DNA from: Bradyrhizobium betae
Lineage (GTDB): Bacteria > Pseudomonadota > Alphaproteobacteria > Rhizobiales > Xanthobacteraceae
NCBI RefSeq assembly: GCF_008932115.1
Contig: NZ_CP044543.1
Span: forward strand, 930,001 to 994,000
Reading direction: 5' to 3'
Length of the DNA: 64,000 nucleotides
Shown here one piece after another: positions 21,892-30,804 of this stretch (within the stretch, counting starts at the first letter, position 1; each line of letters opens with the position of its first letter). The position numbers and the translations under genes were made by a program. The notes beneath the pieces are model-generated. The model made no database searches. It was not told the DNA's origin and saw nothing but the letters and a program-made list of their open reading frames with translations.

Positions 21892-24048
21892 ATGAGCCGC
21901 ATTCCTGACTTCGCTGACATCGCCTTCGAACGGATCGCAACCGCGTCTCCTACGGGCAGCGCCGAGCCGTGGCTGACGCCCGAGGGCATCCTGGTGAAGC
22001 CTGCCTATGGCGAGGCTGATCTGGCCGGGCTCGATTTCCTCGAGACCTATCCGGGCATCGCGCCCTTCCTGCGCGGCCCCTACCCGACCATGTATGTCAA
22101 CCAGCCCTGGACCGTCCGGCAATATGCCGGCTTCTCCACGGCGGAGGATTCCAACGCCTTCTACCGCCGCAATTTGGCTGCCGGTCAGAAGGGCCTTTCG
22201 GTCGCCTTCGACCTTGCCACCCATCGCGGCTATGACTCTGACCATCCGCGCGTCGGCGGCGACGTCGGCATGGCCGGTGTTGCCATCGATTCCATCTACG
22301 ACATGCGCACGCTGTTCGCGGGGATTCCGCTCGACCAGATGAGCGTGTCCATGACCATGAACGGCGCGGTGCTGCCGATCCTGGCGCTCTATGTTGCCGC
22401 GGCGGGCGAGCAGGGCGTGCCGCCGGAAAAGCTGTCGGGGACGATTCAGAACGACATTCTGAAAGAGTTCATGGTGCGCAACACCTATATCTATCCGCCC
22501 GCCCCCTCGATGCGGATCATCTCGGACATCTTCGCCTACACCTCGCAGAAGATGCCGAAGTACAACTCTATTTCCATCTCCGGCTATCACATGCAGGAGG
22601 CCGGCGCGACGCAGGACCTCGAGCTCGCCTATACGCTCGCCGACGGCGTCGAATATCTCCGTGCCGGCATTGCGGCGGGTCTCGACGTCGACCGCTTCGC
22701 ACCGCGGCTGTCGTTCTTCTGGGCGATCGGCATGAACTTCTTCATGGAAGTTGCCAAGCTGCGCGCCGCGCGCCTGTTGTGGGCGAAGCTGCTGAAGCCG
22801 TTCAATCCGAAGGACCCACGCTCGCTGTCGCTGCGCACGCATAGCCAGACCTCGGGCTGGTCGCTGACCGCGCAGGACGTCTTCAACAACGTGATGCGCA
22901 CGACGGTCGAGGCGATGGCGGCAACGCAAGGCCATACCCAGTCGCTGCACACCAATGCGCTCGACGAAGCGCTGGCGCTGCCGACCGATTTCTCGGCGCG
23001 CATCGCCCGCAACACCCAGCTTTTCCTGCAGCAGGAGAGCGGCACCACCCGCATCATCGATCCGTGGGGCGGCTCGTATTATGTCGAGCGCCTGACGCGC
23101 GATCTCGCCGCCAAGGCGTGGGGCCACATCCAGGAGGTCGAGGAGCTCGGCGGCATGGCGAAGGCCATCGAGGCCGGCGTGCCGAAGCTGCGCATCGAGG
23201 AGGCCTCGGCCAAGACCCAAGCCCGCATCGATGCCGGCAAGCAGGCGGTGATCGGCGTCAACAAGTACAAGCCGACCGATGAGGCGCCGATCGATATCCT
23301 CAAGGTCGACAACACCAACGTCCGGCGCCTGCAGATCGACAAGCTGGCGCGGCTGAAGGCCGAACGCAGCCAGAAGGACGTCGACGCCGCGCTCGCCGCG
23401 CTGACGCGCTCGGCCGGCGAAGGCAACGGCAATCTGCTCGCGCTCGCGATCGACGCGGCACGGGCGAAGGCGACCGTCGGCGAGATTTCGGATGCGATGG
23501 AAAAGGTGTTCGGCCGGCACCGCGCCGAGATCAAATCCATCACCGGCGTCTACAAGCGGGAGGCGTCCAGCATGGGCAACCGTGTCGAGAAGGTTCAGGC
23601 GCTGATCGACGCCTTCGAGGAGGCCGAGGGCCGCCGTCCGCGCATCCTGGTCGCCAAGATCGGCCAGGACGGCCACGATCGCGGCCAGAAGGTGATCGCC
23701 TCAGCCTTCGCCGACATCGGCTTCGACGTCGACATCGGACCGCTGTTCGCGACCGCGGATGAAGCCGCGCGGCAGGCGGTCGAGAACGACGTCCACATCC
23801 TCGGTGTCTCCTCGCTCGCCGCCGCCCATCTCACCGCGGTACCTGAACTGAAGGCCGCGCTGAAGAAGCAGGGCCGCGACGACATCATGATCATCGTCGG
23901 CGGCGTGGTGCCTCCGCAGGATTACGATGCGCTCTACGCTGCCGGCGCCGAAGCGATCTTCCCGCCGGGAACCGTGATCGCGGACGCGGCCGAGGAGCTG
24001 ATCCACAAGCTGAATGCCCGGCTCGGGCATAGCGAGGCGGCGGAGTAA
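21892..24048 (+). CDS. scpA: Methylmalonyl-CoA mutase large (alpha) subunit
   Basis: The protein has 718 residues. It isomerises (R)-methylmalonyl-CoA to succinyl-CoA with adenosylcobalamin, the last step of propionyl-CoA use. The substrate barrel shows [21 protein letters not shown] and [31 protein letters not shown]. The C-terminal B12 domain shows [13 protein letters not shown] with the axial His, then [10 protein letters not shown] and [11 protein letters not shown]. The start at 21892 gives MSRIPDF; an in-frame ATG lies 12 bases upstream. Confidence 0.96.
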   Translation: MSRIPDFADIAFERIATASPTGSAEPWLTPEGILVKPAYGEADLAGLDFLETYPGIAPFLRGPYPTMYVNQPWTVRQYAGFSTAEDSNAFYRRNLAAGQKGLSVAFDLATHRGYDSDHPRVGGDVGMAGVAIDSIYDMRTLFAGIPLDQMSVSMTMNGAVLPILALYVAAAGEQGVPPEKLSGTIQNDILKEFMVRNTYIYPPAPSMRIISDIFAYTSQKMPKYNSISISGYHMQEAGATQDLELAYTLADGVEYLRAGIAAGLDVDRFAPRLSFFWAIGMNFFMEVAKLRAARLLWAKLLKPFNPKDPRSLSLRTHSQTSGWSLTAQDVFNNVMRTTVEAMAATQGHTQSLHTNALDEALALPTDFSARIARNTQLFLQQESGTTRIIDPWGGSYYVERLTRDLAAKAWGHIQEVEELGGMAKAIEAGVPKLRIEEASAKTQARIDAGKQAVIGVNKYKPTDEAPIDILKVDNTNVRRLQIDKLARLKAERSQKDVDAALAALTRSAGEGNGNLLALAIDAARAKATVGEISDAMEKVFGRHRAEIKSITGVYKREASSMGNRVEKVQALIDAFEEAEGRRPRILVAKIGQDGHDRGQKVIASAFADIGFDVDIGPLFATADEAARQAVENDVHILGVSSLAAAHLTAVPELKAALKKQGRDDIMIIVGGVVPPQDYDALYAAGAEAIFPPGTVIADAAEELIHKLNARLGHSEAAE

Positions 24049-24086
24049 GTCCGCCGCCGATCTCCGGATTACAAAGGATACGCGTC

Positions 24087-24878
24087 ATGTTCTCCGCGCC
24101 AACATTCGTGCGTGCGCTGGCCATGGTCGTGGCTTGCATCGCATTCCAGGGTGCGACCCACGCCGCCGACCCCAAGCCCGACGCCGTCATCAAGACCAAG
24201 AGCATCGAGGCGCGGGTCTTCCTCGACGACAGGACCAAGGCCGATACGGCGCTGGCGGCGGACTGCCTGGCCGAGGGCAAGAAGTGGCTCGACAAGAACG
24301 CAGCCGAGGCCGCCGCCGCGCGCAAGCAGGATCCGCAGTTCTTCAAGGACGGCGGCTGGGATTTCGAGCGCAAATATGCGGTCCGCTCGGTGGTCGCCGA
24401 CCGCTATGTCAGCGTGCTGCGCAACGACTACATGAACACCCGCGGGGCGCATCCCAATTCCGACGTGAACACGATCCTGTGGGACAAGGCCGAGAACAAG
24501 CGCATCTCGATCCGCCCGTTCTTCACCGAGACCGTCGACAAGGGCCCGACCATGAAGGCGATGGCGAAGGCCGCGATCGCCTCGCTGAAAATCGAGAAGA
24601 AGAAGCGCGATACCAGCGAGACCGCGACCGACGAATGGTTCAAGGGCGTGGCGCCGAGCCTGCTCAAGATCGGCGCGGTGTCGCTCGCGCCGTCGACCGA
24701 AGCGGGCAAGAGCTCCGGCCTCACCTTTCACTATCCGCCCTACGCAGTCGGCCCCTATGCCGAGGGCGAATATGTCGCATTCGTGCCGTGGGAAACGCTG
24801 AAGCCCTACCTCGCCCCAGAGGGCACACGCATCTTCGGCGGCGCGCGGCCGAAGGGGGACGTGGACGCGCCGCAGTGA
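24087..24878 (+). CDS. Secreted DUF3298/RsiV-like protein
   Basis: The protein has 263 residues. A signal peptide is clear (MFSAPTFVRALAMVVACIAF..ATHAAD). The rest shows the DUF4163/DUF3298 layout: FERKYAVRSVVADRYVSVL, then NTRGAHPNSDVNTILWD, and a C-terminal LTFHYPPYAVGPYAEGEYVAFVPWE that is typical of DUF3298. The fold is shared with the RsiV anti-sigma ectodomain and with deacetylase accessory domains. No membrane anchor follows the signal, so it is probably periplasmic. Function is unknown. Confidence 0.82.
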   Translation: MFSAPTFVRALAMVVACIAFQGATHAADPKPDAVIKTKSIEARVFLDDRTKADTALAADCLAEGKKWLDKNAAEAAAARKQDPQFFKDGGWDFERKYAVRSVVADRYVSVLRNDYMNTRGAHPNSDVNTILWDKAENKRISIRPFFTETVDKGPTMKAMAKAAIASLKIEKKKRDTSETATDEWFKGVAPSLLKIGAVSLAPSTEAGKSSGLTFHYPPYAVGPYAEGEYVAFVPWETLKPYLAPEGTRIFGGARPKGDVDAPQ

Positions 24879-25009
24879 TCATGTCCTGAGCAGCAACAGG
24901 TTGCTCACAGCGCCGTGGTAGCGCTACCTTGCAGCGACCCGGCAAAGCCGACTAGAATGCCGCCATTGACAAGAGCGCCCGGTTTCACGGGCGCCGCTGG
25001 GAGGCATTG

Positions 25010-26002
25010 ATGTCCAAGATTACGCGCCGCGTCTTTGCGGCCTCTTCCGTTGCGGCTGCAGCATCCGCCGCATTCGGCCTTACACCAGCGCGCGCACAGG
25101 CCTATCCGGCCCGGCCGGTCACCGTGATCGTGCCCTGGGGCGCGGGCGGCGGCACCGATGCGACCGCGCGCATCGTCGCAGCGCTGCTGGAAAAGGATCT
25201 CGGACAGCCCTTCAACGTGGTCAACCGCACCGGCGGCTCCGGCGTGGTCGGCCACACCGCGATCGCGAGCGCGCAGCCGGACGGCTACACCATCGGCATG
25301 CTCACCGTCGAAATCTCGATGATGCACTGGCAGGGCCTCACCGAGCTGACGCCGAGGAGCTATACCCCGCTGGCGCTGATGAACGAGGACCCGCCGGGCA
25401 TCCAGGTCTCCTCCTCCTCGCCCTACAAGACGGTGAAGGAGCTCGCCGACGCCATCAAGGCCGCGCCTCCCGGCAAGTTCAAGGCCTCCGGCACCGGCCA
25501 GGGCGGCATCTGGCATCTGGCATTGGTCGGCTGGATGCAGGCGATGGGCCTGCCGGCCAATCAGGTTGCCTGGGTACCGTCGAACGGCGCGGCGCCCGCG
25601 ATGCAGGATCTCGCCGCCGGCGGCCTCGACCTCACCACCTGCTCGGTGCCGGAAGCGCGTGCGATCATCGAGGCCGGCAAAGCCAGGAGCCTTGCGATCA
25701 TGGCGCCGGCACGCAACCCGATCTTCAAGGACGTGCCGACGCTGAAGGAGGCGATGGGCATCGATTACGCGACCGGCGCCTGGCGCGGCATCGGCGCGCC
25801 CAAAAACCTGCCGCCGGAGCTCGCAACGAAGCTCACCGCGGCGCTGAAGAAAGTCTACGACTCCGCCGAGTTCAAGGACTTCATGAGCAATCGCGGCTTC
25901 GGCACGGTGTGGGGCGACGGCAGCCAGTTCGGCAGCTTCATGGACAAGGGCGACGCCCAGATGGGCGAAGCGATGAAGGCCGCGGGCCTGAGCAAGGCGT
26001 GA
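25010..26002 (+). CDS. tctC: Tripartite tricarboxylate transporter solute-binding protein (TctC/Bug)
   Basis: The protein has 330 residues with a signal peptide ending near ARAQAYP. Bug-family binding proteins capture carboxylates in the periplasm for a TctAB permease. The fold is recognisable by RPVTVIVPWGAGGGTDATARIVA, VVNRTGGSGVVGHTAIASAQPDGYTIG, and the C-terminal region around residues 300-330. The ATG at 25010 was preferred to an overlapping TTG. The ligand cannot be told from sequence. A 21-bp perfect hairpin separates it from tctB. Confidence 0.9.
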   Translation: MSKITRRVFAASSVAAAASAAFGLTPARAQAYPARPVTVIVPWGAGGGTDATARIVAALLEKDLGQPFNVVNRTGGSGVVGHTAIASAQPDGYTIGMLTVEISMMHWQGLTELTPRSYTPLALMNEDPPGIQVSSSSPYKTVKELADAIKAAPPGKFKASGTGQGGIWHLALVGWMQAMGLPANQVAWVPSNGAAPAMQDLAAGGLDLTTCSVPEARAIIEAGKARSLAIMAPARNPIFKDVPTLKEAMGIDYATGAWRGIGAPKNLPPELATKLTAALKKVYDSAEFKDFMSNRGFGTVWGDGSQFGSFMDKGDAQMGEAMKAAGLSKA

Positions 26003-26028
26003 TCTGCACCTGCGACGCGCTGATCGCC

Positions 26029-26175
26029 TCTCCCCGCTTGCGGCGAGAGGCCGGAATTCGCGCGAAGCGCGGATTCCGGGTGAGGGGGACTCTCCGCGAG
26101 TCCAACTCTCACCGCCCTCGCGGAGAGTCCCCCTCACCCCGACCCTCTCCCCGCAAGCGGGGCGAGGGAGATCTT
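26029..26175. repeat. Intergenic palindrome cluster with a perfect 21-bp stem
   Basis: Between tctC and tctB lies an inverted repeat: 26080-26100 pairs perfectly with 26117-26137 around a 16-base loop. It is flanked by a looser outer pair (CTCTCCCCGCTTGCGG near 26029 and CCCGCAAGCGGGGCGAG near 26150). The sequence differs from the other REP family in this window. In an operon such a structure can stabilise the upstream message or attenuate the downstream genes. Confidence 0.8.
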
Positions 26176-26194
26176 CTCTCATAGGACTTTTCCC

Positions 26195-26689
26195 ATGCGT
26201 CTTCCCGACTCCGTCACGGGATCGTTTCTCGTCGCGCTCGGTGCGGCTTCTGCCTATGGCGGCTACATCCTGCCGCCGGTGCCGGGGCAGCCGGTCGGCC
26301 CCAACGTGTTTCCGCTGGTGATCGGTATCGGGCTCGCGCTGTGCGGGCTCGCGATCGTATTCGGCATCGGCCACACCTTCGAGGAGGAGGAAGAGCTGAT
26401 CCCGCTGGAGGACGGCCAGACTGCCGCGGCCCCGCCGCCGCAAAGCAAACTCTACGGCCTGCGCGCGCTGCTGCCGCCGGCGCTGCTGCTGTTCTACGTG
26501 ATCGCGGCCGACCGGCTCGGATTCATCATCACCGCTGCGCTCATGGTCTATGTGACCTCGACGGCGCTGGGGGCGAAGTGGAAGCTGGCGCTGCCGCTCG
26601 CGGCGCTCTCCCCGTTCGCCATCCACCTCATCTTCGGCAAGCTCCTGCGCGTGCCGCTTCCCGCCGGCCTGCTGCCGACGCCCTGGTGA
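26195..26689 (+). CDS. tctB: Tripartite tricarboxylate transporter TctB family protein
   Basis: The protein has 164 residues with four predicted membrane segments. TctB is the small membrane subunit of the TctCBA carboxylate importer. The segments start at about residues 8, 40, 90 and 125, with an acidic loop (TFEEEEELIPLEDGQ) between the second and third. The position between the binding protein and TctA genes and the size fit. Its stop is four bases before the tctA start. Confidence 0.85.
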   Translation: MRLPDSVTGSFLVALGAASAYGGYILPPVPGQPVGPNVFPLVIGIGLALCGLAIVFGIGHTFEEEEELIPLEDGQTAAAPPPQSKLYGLRALLPPALLLFYVIAADRLGFIITAALMVYVTSTALGAKWKLALPLAALSPFAIHLIFGKLLRVPLPAGLLPTPW

Positions 26690-26693
26690 CCCC

Positions 26694-28205
26694 ATGCTGA
26701 AGACCCTCATCGAAGCGTTTGCGCTGATCTCCACCTGGGAGGTCATCATCGCGATGTTCGCAGCCTCCGTGTACGGGCTCGTGATCGGTTCGCTGCCCGG
26801 CCTGTCGGCGACGATGGCGACCGCCCTGCTCGTCCCCGTCACCTTCTATCTGTCGCCGATCGCGGCGATCGCGACCATCGTCGCGGCGTCCTCGATGGCG
26901 ATCTTCTCCGGCGACATCCCCGGCGCGCTGCTGCGCATCCCCGGCACGCCCGCCTCCGCCGCCTATGCTGACGAGGCCTACGCCATGACCCGCAAGGGCC
27001 AGGCCGAGCTGGCGCTCGGCGCCGGCGTCTGGTTCTCCGCCGTCGGCGGCATCGCCGGCGTGCTGTCGCTGATGATTCTGGCGCCGCCGCTCGCCGAGGT
27101 CGCGCTGTCGTTCTCGACCTTCGAATATTTCTGGCTGGCGCTGCTGGGCCTGATGTGCGCGACGCTGGTGGCGCGCTCCTCGCCGGTGAAGGCGATCGCC
27201 GGCATGTTCCTCGGCCTCCTGGTGTCCTGCATCGGCATCGAGAATCCCGGCGGCGTGCCGCGCTTCACCTTCGGCCTCACCGATCTGTTCGGCGGCATCG
27301 AGCCGATCCCGGCGCTGGTCGGCGTGTTCGCGGTGGCGCAGGTGATGCGCGCGATGCTGACGCCCGAACCGCCGCCGCTGCCGCGACGAAAGTTCGGAAG
27401 CATCATGGCCGGCCAGTGGAAGCTGACCAAGAAGTACCATTGGCAGATGACGCGCGGGAACATCGTCGGCATCATCATCGGCGTGCTGCCCGGCGCCGGC
27501 GCCGACATGGCCGCCTGGGTCTCCTACGCGATGTCGAAGCGCTTCTCCAAGGAGCCGGAGAAGTTCGGCACCGGCCATGTCGAGGGCCTGGTCGAGGCCG
27601 GCGCCAGCAACAATGCCAGCATCGCCTCGGGCTGGGTGCCTTCGCTGCTGTTCGGCATTCCCGGCGACACCATCGCCGCGATCGCGATCGGCGTACTCTA
27701 CATGAAGGGGCTCAATCCCGGCCCGACGCTGTTCACCGAGAAGGCGTCGAGCATGTATGCGATCTACCTGATGTTCATCATCGCGAACATCCTGATGATC
27801 CCGCTCGGCATCGCCATGATCCGGGTCGCCGCCTACATCCTGCTGGCACCGCGCTCCACGGTGATGCCGATCATCATGCTGTGCTGCGCGGTCGGCTCGT
27901 TCGCGATCGGCAACAACATGTTCGGCGTCGTCACCGTCGCGGCCTTCGGCGTGATCGGCTACGTGATGGAGGCGAACGGCTATCCCGTCGCTGCGATGGT
28001 GCTCGGAATCGTCATGGGCACCATGGTCGAGCAGGCTTTCGTGACGTCGCTGATCAAGTCCGACGGCAGCATCCTGCCGTTCTTCGAGCGCCCGGTCGCC
28101 GCCATCCTCGCCGCCATGGCGATCGGCGCCCTGCTGTGGCCGGTGATGGTGTGGGTCTGGCGCAAGGTGAAACCGGTGCGGACGGCGGTGGCAACAAGCA
28201 GGTGA
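26694..28205 (+). CDS. tctA: Tripartite tricarboxylate transporter permease TctA
   Basis: The protein has 503 residues with about twelve membrane segments; it is the large channel subunit. Family marks are YGLVIGSLPGLSATMATALL, the SGDIPGALLRIPGTPASAAYA loop, IIGVLPGAGADMAAW and the SNNASIASGWVPSLLFGIPGD segment. Together with tctB and tctC it makes a complete importer. The operon splits the methylmalonyl-CoA mutase genes from meaB, so a propionate-linked or dicarboxylate substrate is a reasonable guess but not shown. Confidence 0.93.
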   Translation: MLKTLIEAFALISTWEVIIAMFAASVYGLVIGSLPGLSATMATALLVPVTFYLSPIAAIATIVAASSMAIFSGDIPGALLRIPGTPASAAYADEAYAMTRKGQAELALGAGVWFSAVGGIAGVLSLMILAPPLAEVALSFSTFEYFWLALLGLMCATLVARSSPVKAIAGMFLGLLVSCIGIENPGGVPRFTFGLTDLFGGIEPIPALVGVFAVAQVMRAMLTPEPPPLPRRKFGSIMAGQWKLTKKYHWQMTRGNIVGIIIGVLPGAGADMAAWVSYAMSKRFSKEPEKFGTGHVEGLVEAGASNNASIASGWVPSLLFGIPGDTIAAIAIGVLYMKGLNPGPTLFTEKASSMYAIYLMFIIANILMIPLGIAMIRVAAYILLAPRSTVMPIIMLCCAVGSFAIGNNMFGVVTVAAFGVIGYVMEANGYPVAAMVLGIVMGTMVEQAFVTSLIKSDGSILPFFERPVAAILAAMAIGALLWPVMVWVWRKVKPVRTAVATSR

Positions 28206-28298
28206 TACCGGGCGAGTGGCCCTCGCCAGCCTGGCCGGGGCGACCGGACCGCCTCGGCCATGCTGGGCCGGGCGGCCGCCCTGTGCTAGGGTCCGGTC

Positions 28299-28613
28299 AT
28301 GACCGAGGTGGCAGATATTCCACTCCAGACAATCGTCGGGAAGCTCAAGGAGCTTGCGCCCGCCTTGAAAGCTGCTGGCATCAATCGCCTGTTCCTGTTT
28401 GGGTCCCGCGCGCGCGGCGACGCGCGCCCTGACAGCGATCTCGATGTTCTGGTCGAGACGACTCCGCATGGGGAAGAGCCACGTTTTGATTACTTCAAGG
28501 CCGTGAGCCTGATCGAAGACCAAGTCGGCCTTCAGGCCCAGATATCGATGCGGGACCTGCTGAAGCCGCGCATCGCCGAGCGAATCGCAGATGATCTGGT
28601 CGAGGTATTCTGA
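28299..28613 (+). CDS. MNT-type nucleotidyltransferase (antitoxin-like)
   Basis: The protein has 104 residues. Minimal nucleotidyltransferases pair with HEPN proteins; in the type VII MntA-HepT systems the enzyme adds AMP to the toxin. The catalytic signature is LFGSRARGDARPDSDLDVLV, with both Asp residues of the DxD present. The C-terminus SMRDLLKPRIAERIADD is typical. The stop is directly adjacent to the HEPN gene start, with no spacer. Base composition is lower in GC than its neighbours, suggesting transfer. Confidence 0.9.
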   Translation: MTEVADIPLQTIVGKLKELAPALKAAGINRLFLFGSRARGDARPDSDLDVLVETTPHGEEPRFDYFKAVSLIEDQVGLQAQISMRDLLKPRIAERIADDLVEVF

Positions 28614-28958
28614 ATGCCGCCGACCCTGGAAGACCGACTGCGAGATATTCTGGAAGCCATCACGGACATCGAAAGTGTCGTGAAGGGCTTCACATTCGAC
28701 AAATTCGTCTCTGAAAAGACTGCCCGGCTGGCAATCGAACGTCTTCTCGAGATCATCTGCGAGGCGTCGAGATCTATTCCAGATGACGTGAAACGAGCTG
28801 AGCCGGGAATCGACTGGCGAAAGATGATCGACTTCGGAAATCTGCTGCGTCACGCCTATCACATGACAAAAGCCGAGGTCGTTTGGGATATCATCCAAGT
28901 CCACCTTCCCCCGTTGAAATCCTGCGCTGAGAGACACATTCGCATGTCGAGCCGCTAG
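28614..28958 (+). CDS. HEPN-domain ribonuclease-like protein (HepT/DUF86)
   Basis: The protein has 114 residues, all-helical and of DUF86 type, the toxin partner of the preceding nucleotidyltransferase. The usual RNase motif R-X4-6-H-X-Y is seen as DFGNLLRHAYHMTK. The usual Arg of the RNxxxHxY form is Gly, while Arg sits next to the His (RHAY), a known subgroup pattern. Whether it is an active RNase is therefore uncertain. The pair sits between tctA and meaB and looks like a small insertion. Confidence 0.87.
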   Translation: MPPTLEDRLRDILEAITDIESVVKGFTFDKFVSEKTARLAIERLLEIICEASRSIPDDVKRAEPGIDWRKMIDFGNLLRHAYHMTKAEVVWDIIQVHLPPLKSCAERHIRMSSR

Positions 28959-28976
28959 AGGCTGGACGCGAAGACA

Positions 28977-29966
28977 ATGATGACCAACAGCAAATCCATC
29001 GACATCAAATCCCTCGCCCGCGATCTCCGTTCCGGCAGCCGCGCGGCCCTCGCTCGGGCCATCACGCTGGTCGAGAGCCGCCGTAGCGACCATCAGGCGC
29101 TGGCGCGCGAGCTGGTGCAGATGCTGCTGCCCGACACCGGCAAGGCATTTCGCGTCGGCATCACGGGATCGCCGGGGGTTGGCAAATCCACCACCATCGA
29201 CGTCCTCGGCACCTATCTGATCGAACGGGGCAACAAGGTCGCCGTGCTCGCGGTCGATCCGTCCTCGGCGCGCAGCGGTGGCTCGATCCTGGGCGACAAG
29301 ACGCGGATGGCGCGATTGTCGGCCTCCGACGACGCATTCATCCGCCCCTCGCCGTCTTCGGGCACGCTCGGCGGCGTCGCGGCCAAGACGCGCGAGGCGA
29401 TGCTGCTCTGCGAGGCCGCCGGATTCGACGTCGTGCTGGTCGAGACCGTCGGCATCGGCCAGTCCGAGACGGCGGTCTGCGACATGACCGACTTCTTCCT
29501 CGCCCTGATGCTGCCGGGCGGCGGCGACGAGTTGCAGGGCATCAAGAAAGGCCTGGTCGAGCTCGCCGACATGATCGCCATCAACAAGGCCGACGGCGAC
29601 AACCTCAAGCGCGCCAACGTCACCGCCGCCGACTATCGCGGCGCGCTGCATATTCTCAGCCCGAGGTCCGAGCACTGGCATCCGCCGGTCGAGACCTATT
29701 CGGCGTTGACCGGCAACGGCATCGCAAAAATCTGGCAGAAGGTTCTGGATCACCGCAAGGCGATGAACGCGTCCGGCGATTTCGCCGCGCGGCGACGCGA
29801 GCAGCAGGTGAAATGGATGTGGTCGATGCTGGAGCAGCGCATGCTGGCGCGGCTGCGGAGCGAGGCCTCGGTGCGGACGAAGGTCAAAAAGATCGAAGCC
29901 GAGGTCGCCGAAGGCCATCTAACACCGGCCATCGCCGCCGAGCAAATTCTGGAGTTGCTGCAATGA
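28977..29966 (+). CDS. meaB: Methylmalonyl-CoA mutase-associated GTPase MeaB
   Basis: The protein has 329 residues. MeaB is a G3E-type GTPase that gates cofactor loading and protects the mutase from inactivation. Walker A is GITGSPGVGKSTTIDVLG; other marks are VLAVDPSSARSGGSILGDKTRM, the Switch region DVVLVETVGIGQSE and the guanine motif INKADGDN. The C-terminal dimerisation region is intact. Its client subunits are encoded 5 kb upstream. The stop overlaps the next gene as ATGA. Confidence 0.95.
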   Translation: MMTNSKSIDIKSLARDLRSGSRAALARAITLVESRRSDHQALARELVQMLLPDTGKAFRVGITGSPGVGKSTTIDVLGTYLIERGNKVAVLAVDPSSARSGGSILGDKTRMARLSASDDAFIRPSPSSGTLGGVAAKTREAMLLCEAAGFDVVLVETVGIGQSETAVCDMTDFFLALMLPGGGDELQGIKKGLVELADMIAINKADGDNLKRANVTAADYRGALHILSPRSEHWHPPVETYSALTGNGIAKIWQKVLDHRKAMNASGDFAARRREQQVKWMWSMLEQRMLARLRSEASVRTKVKKIEAEVAEGHLTPAIAAEQILELLQ

Positions 29967-30610
29967 GCCAGAAGCTGCGCATTCTCCTGACCGGCTTCGG
30001 GCCGTTCCCCGGCGCGCCCTACAATCCGACCCAGCCGCTGGTCGCGCGGCTGGCGCAACTGCGCCGCCCCGCGCTCGACGACGTCGCGATCGCGAGCCAT
30101 ATCTTCCCGGTGACCTATGCCGCGGTGGACCGGCAATTGCCGGAGGTGCTCGCAAAGGAGAAGCCGGATGTGCTGCTGATGTTCGGCCTCGCCTCCCGCA
30201 CGTCCTATTTGCGCGTCGAGACCCGCGCGCGCAACGCCGTCACCATGCTCTGGCCCGATGCCGCCAACACCCGCTCGAGCAAGCGCGGCATCGCCGGCCA
30301 TGCGGACGCGATGACGTTCGGCCCGCACACGGCAAAACTGCTGCGCGCCGCGCGCCTCACCGGCATCGACGCGCGGTCCTCGCGCGATGCCGGCGCCTAT
30401 CTCTGCAATTACCTGAGCTGGCGCGCGATCGGGAATGTCAGGGCCGGCGGGCCACAGCTTGCCGCGTTCATCCATATTCCGCTGCTCGCGCGCAGCGGCG
30501 CGGTGCGACGCAAGGGTGCGCCGCGGATCACGCTGGACGAGTTGGTGGATGCCGGCGAAGCGATGCTGATGGAGCTGGTGGGATTGGCGCGGAAGGCGCG
30601 CGCTTCGTAG
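29963..30610 (+). CDS. pcp: Pyroglutamyl-peptidase I family protein
   Basis: The protein has 215 residues. Peptidase family C15 removes N-terminal pyroglutamate. Marks are ILLTGFGPFPGAPYNPTQ at the start, the Glu in RVETRARN, the catalytic Cys in DAGAYLCNYLSW and the His in AAFIHIPLL, so the catalytic triad is all present. The start overlaps the meaB stop by four bases, which implies translational coupling with an enzyme of unrelated function. Confidence 0.9.
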   Translation: MSQKLRILLTGFGPFPGAPYNPTQPLVARLAQLRRPALDDVAIASHIFPVTYAAVDRQLPEVLAKEKPDVLLMFGLASRTSYLRVETRARNAVTMLWPDAANTRSSKRGIAGHADAMTFGPHTAKLLRAARLTGIDARSSRDAGAYLCNYLSWRAIGNVRAGGPQLAAFIHIPLLARSGAVRRKGAPRITLDELVDAGEAMLMELVGLARKARAS

Positions 30611-30804
30611 GGTGGATTAGCGCAGCGTCATCCACCTCTTCTGCATCGGCAGGTTCCGTACTCGCGGTGACATGGTGGGTTAGCCCTACGGCGCCTCGCC
30701 TTGCGGTAAACATTTAACCCTACCGCGAATAATCCTGACGACCACAGCCGCCCTGCGCTACCTAATCCCCGCGGACACGTCCCGCGTCCGCGGAAGGACG
30801 CGTC

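Noticed and set aside
26628..29918. 1,096-codon minus-strand open frame across tctA, the MNT/HEPN pair and meaB
   Set aside because: It crosses five well-supported plus-strand genes and has the His/Asp/Arg composition of high-GC antisense frames.
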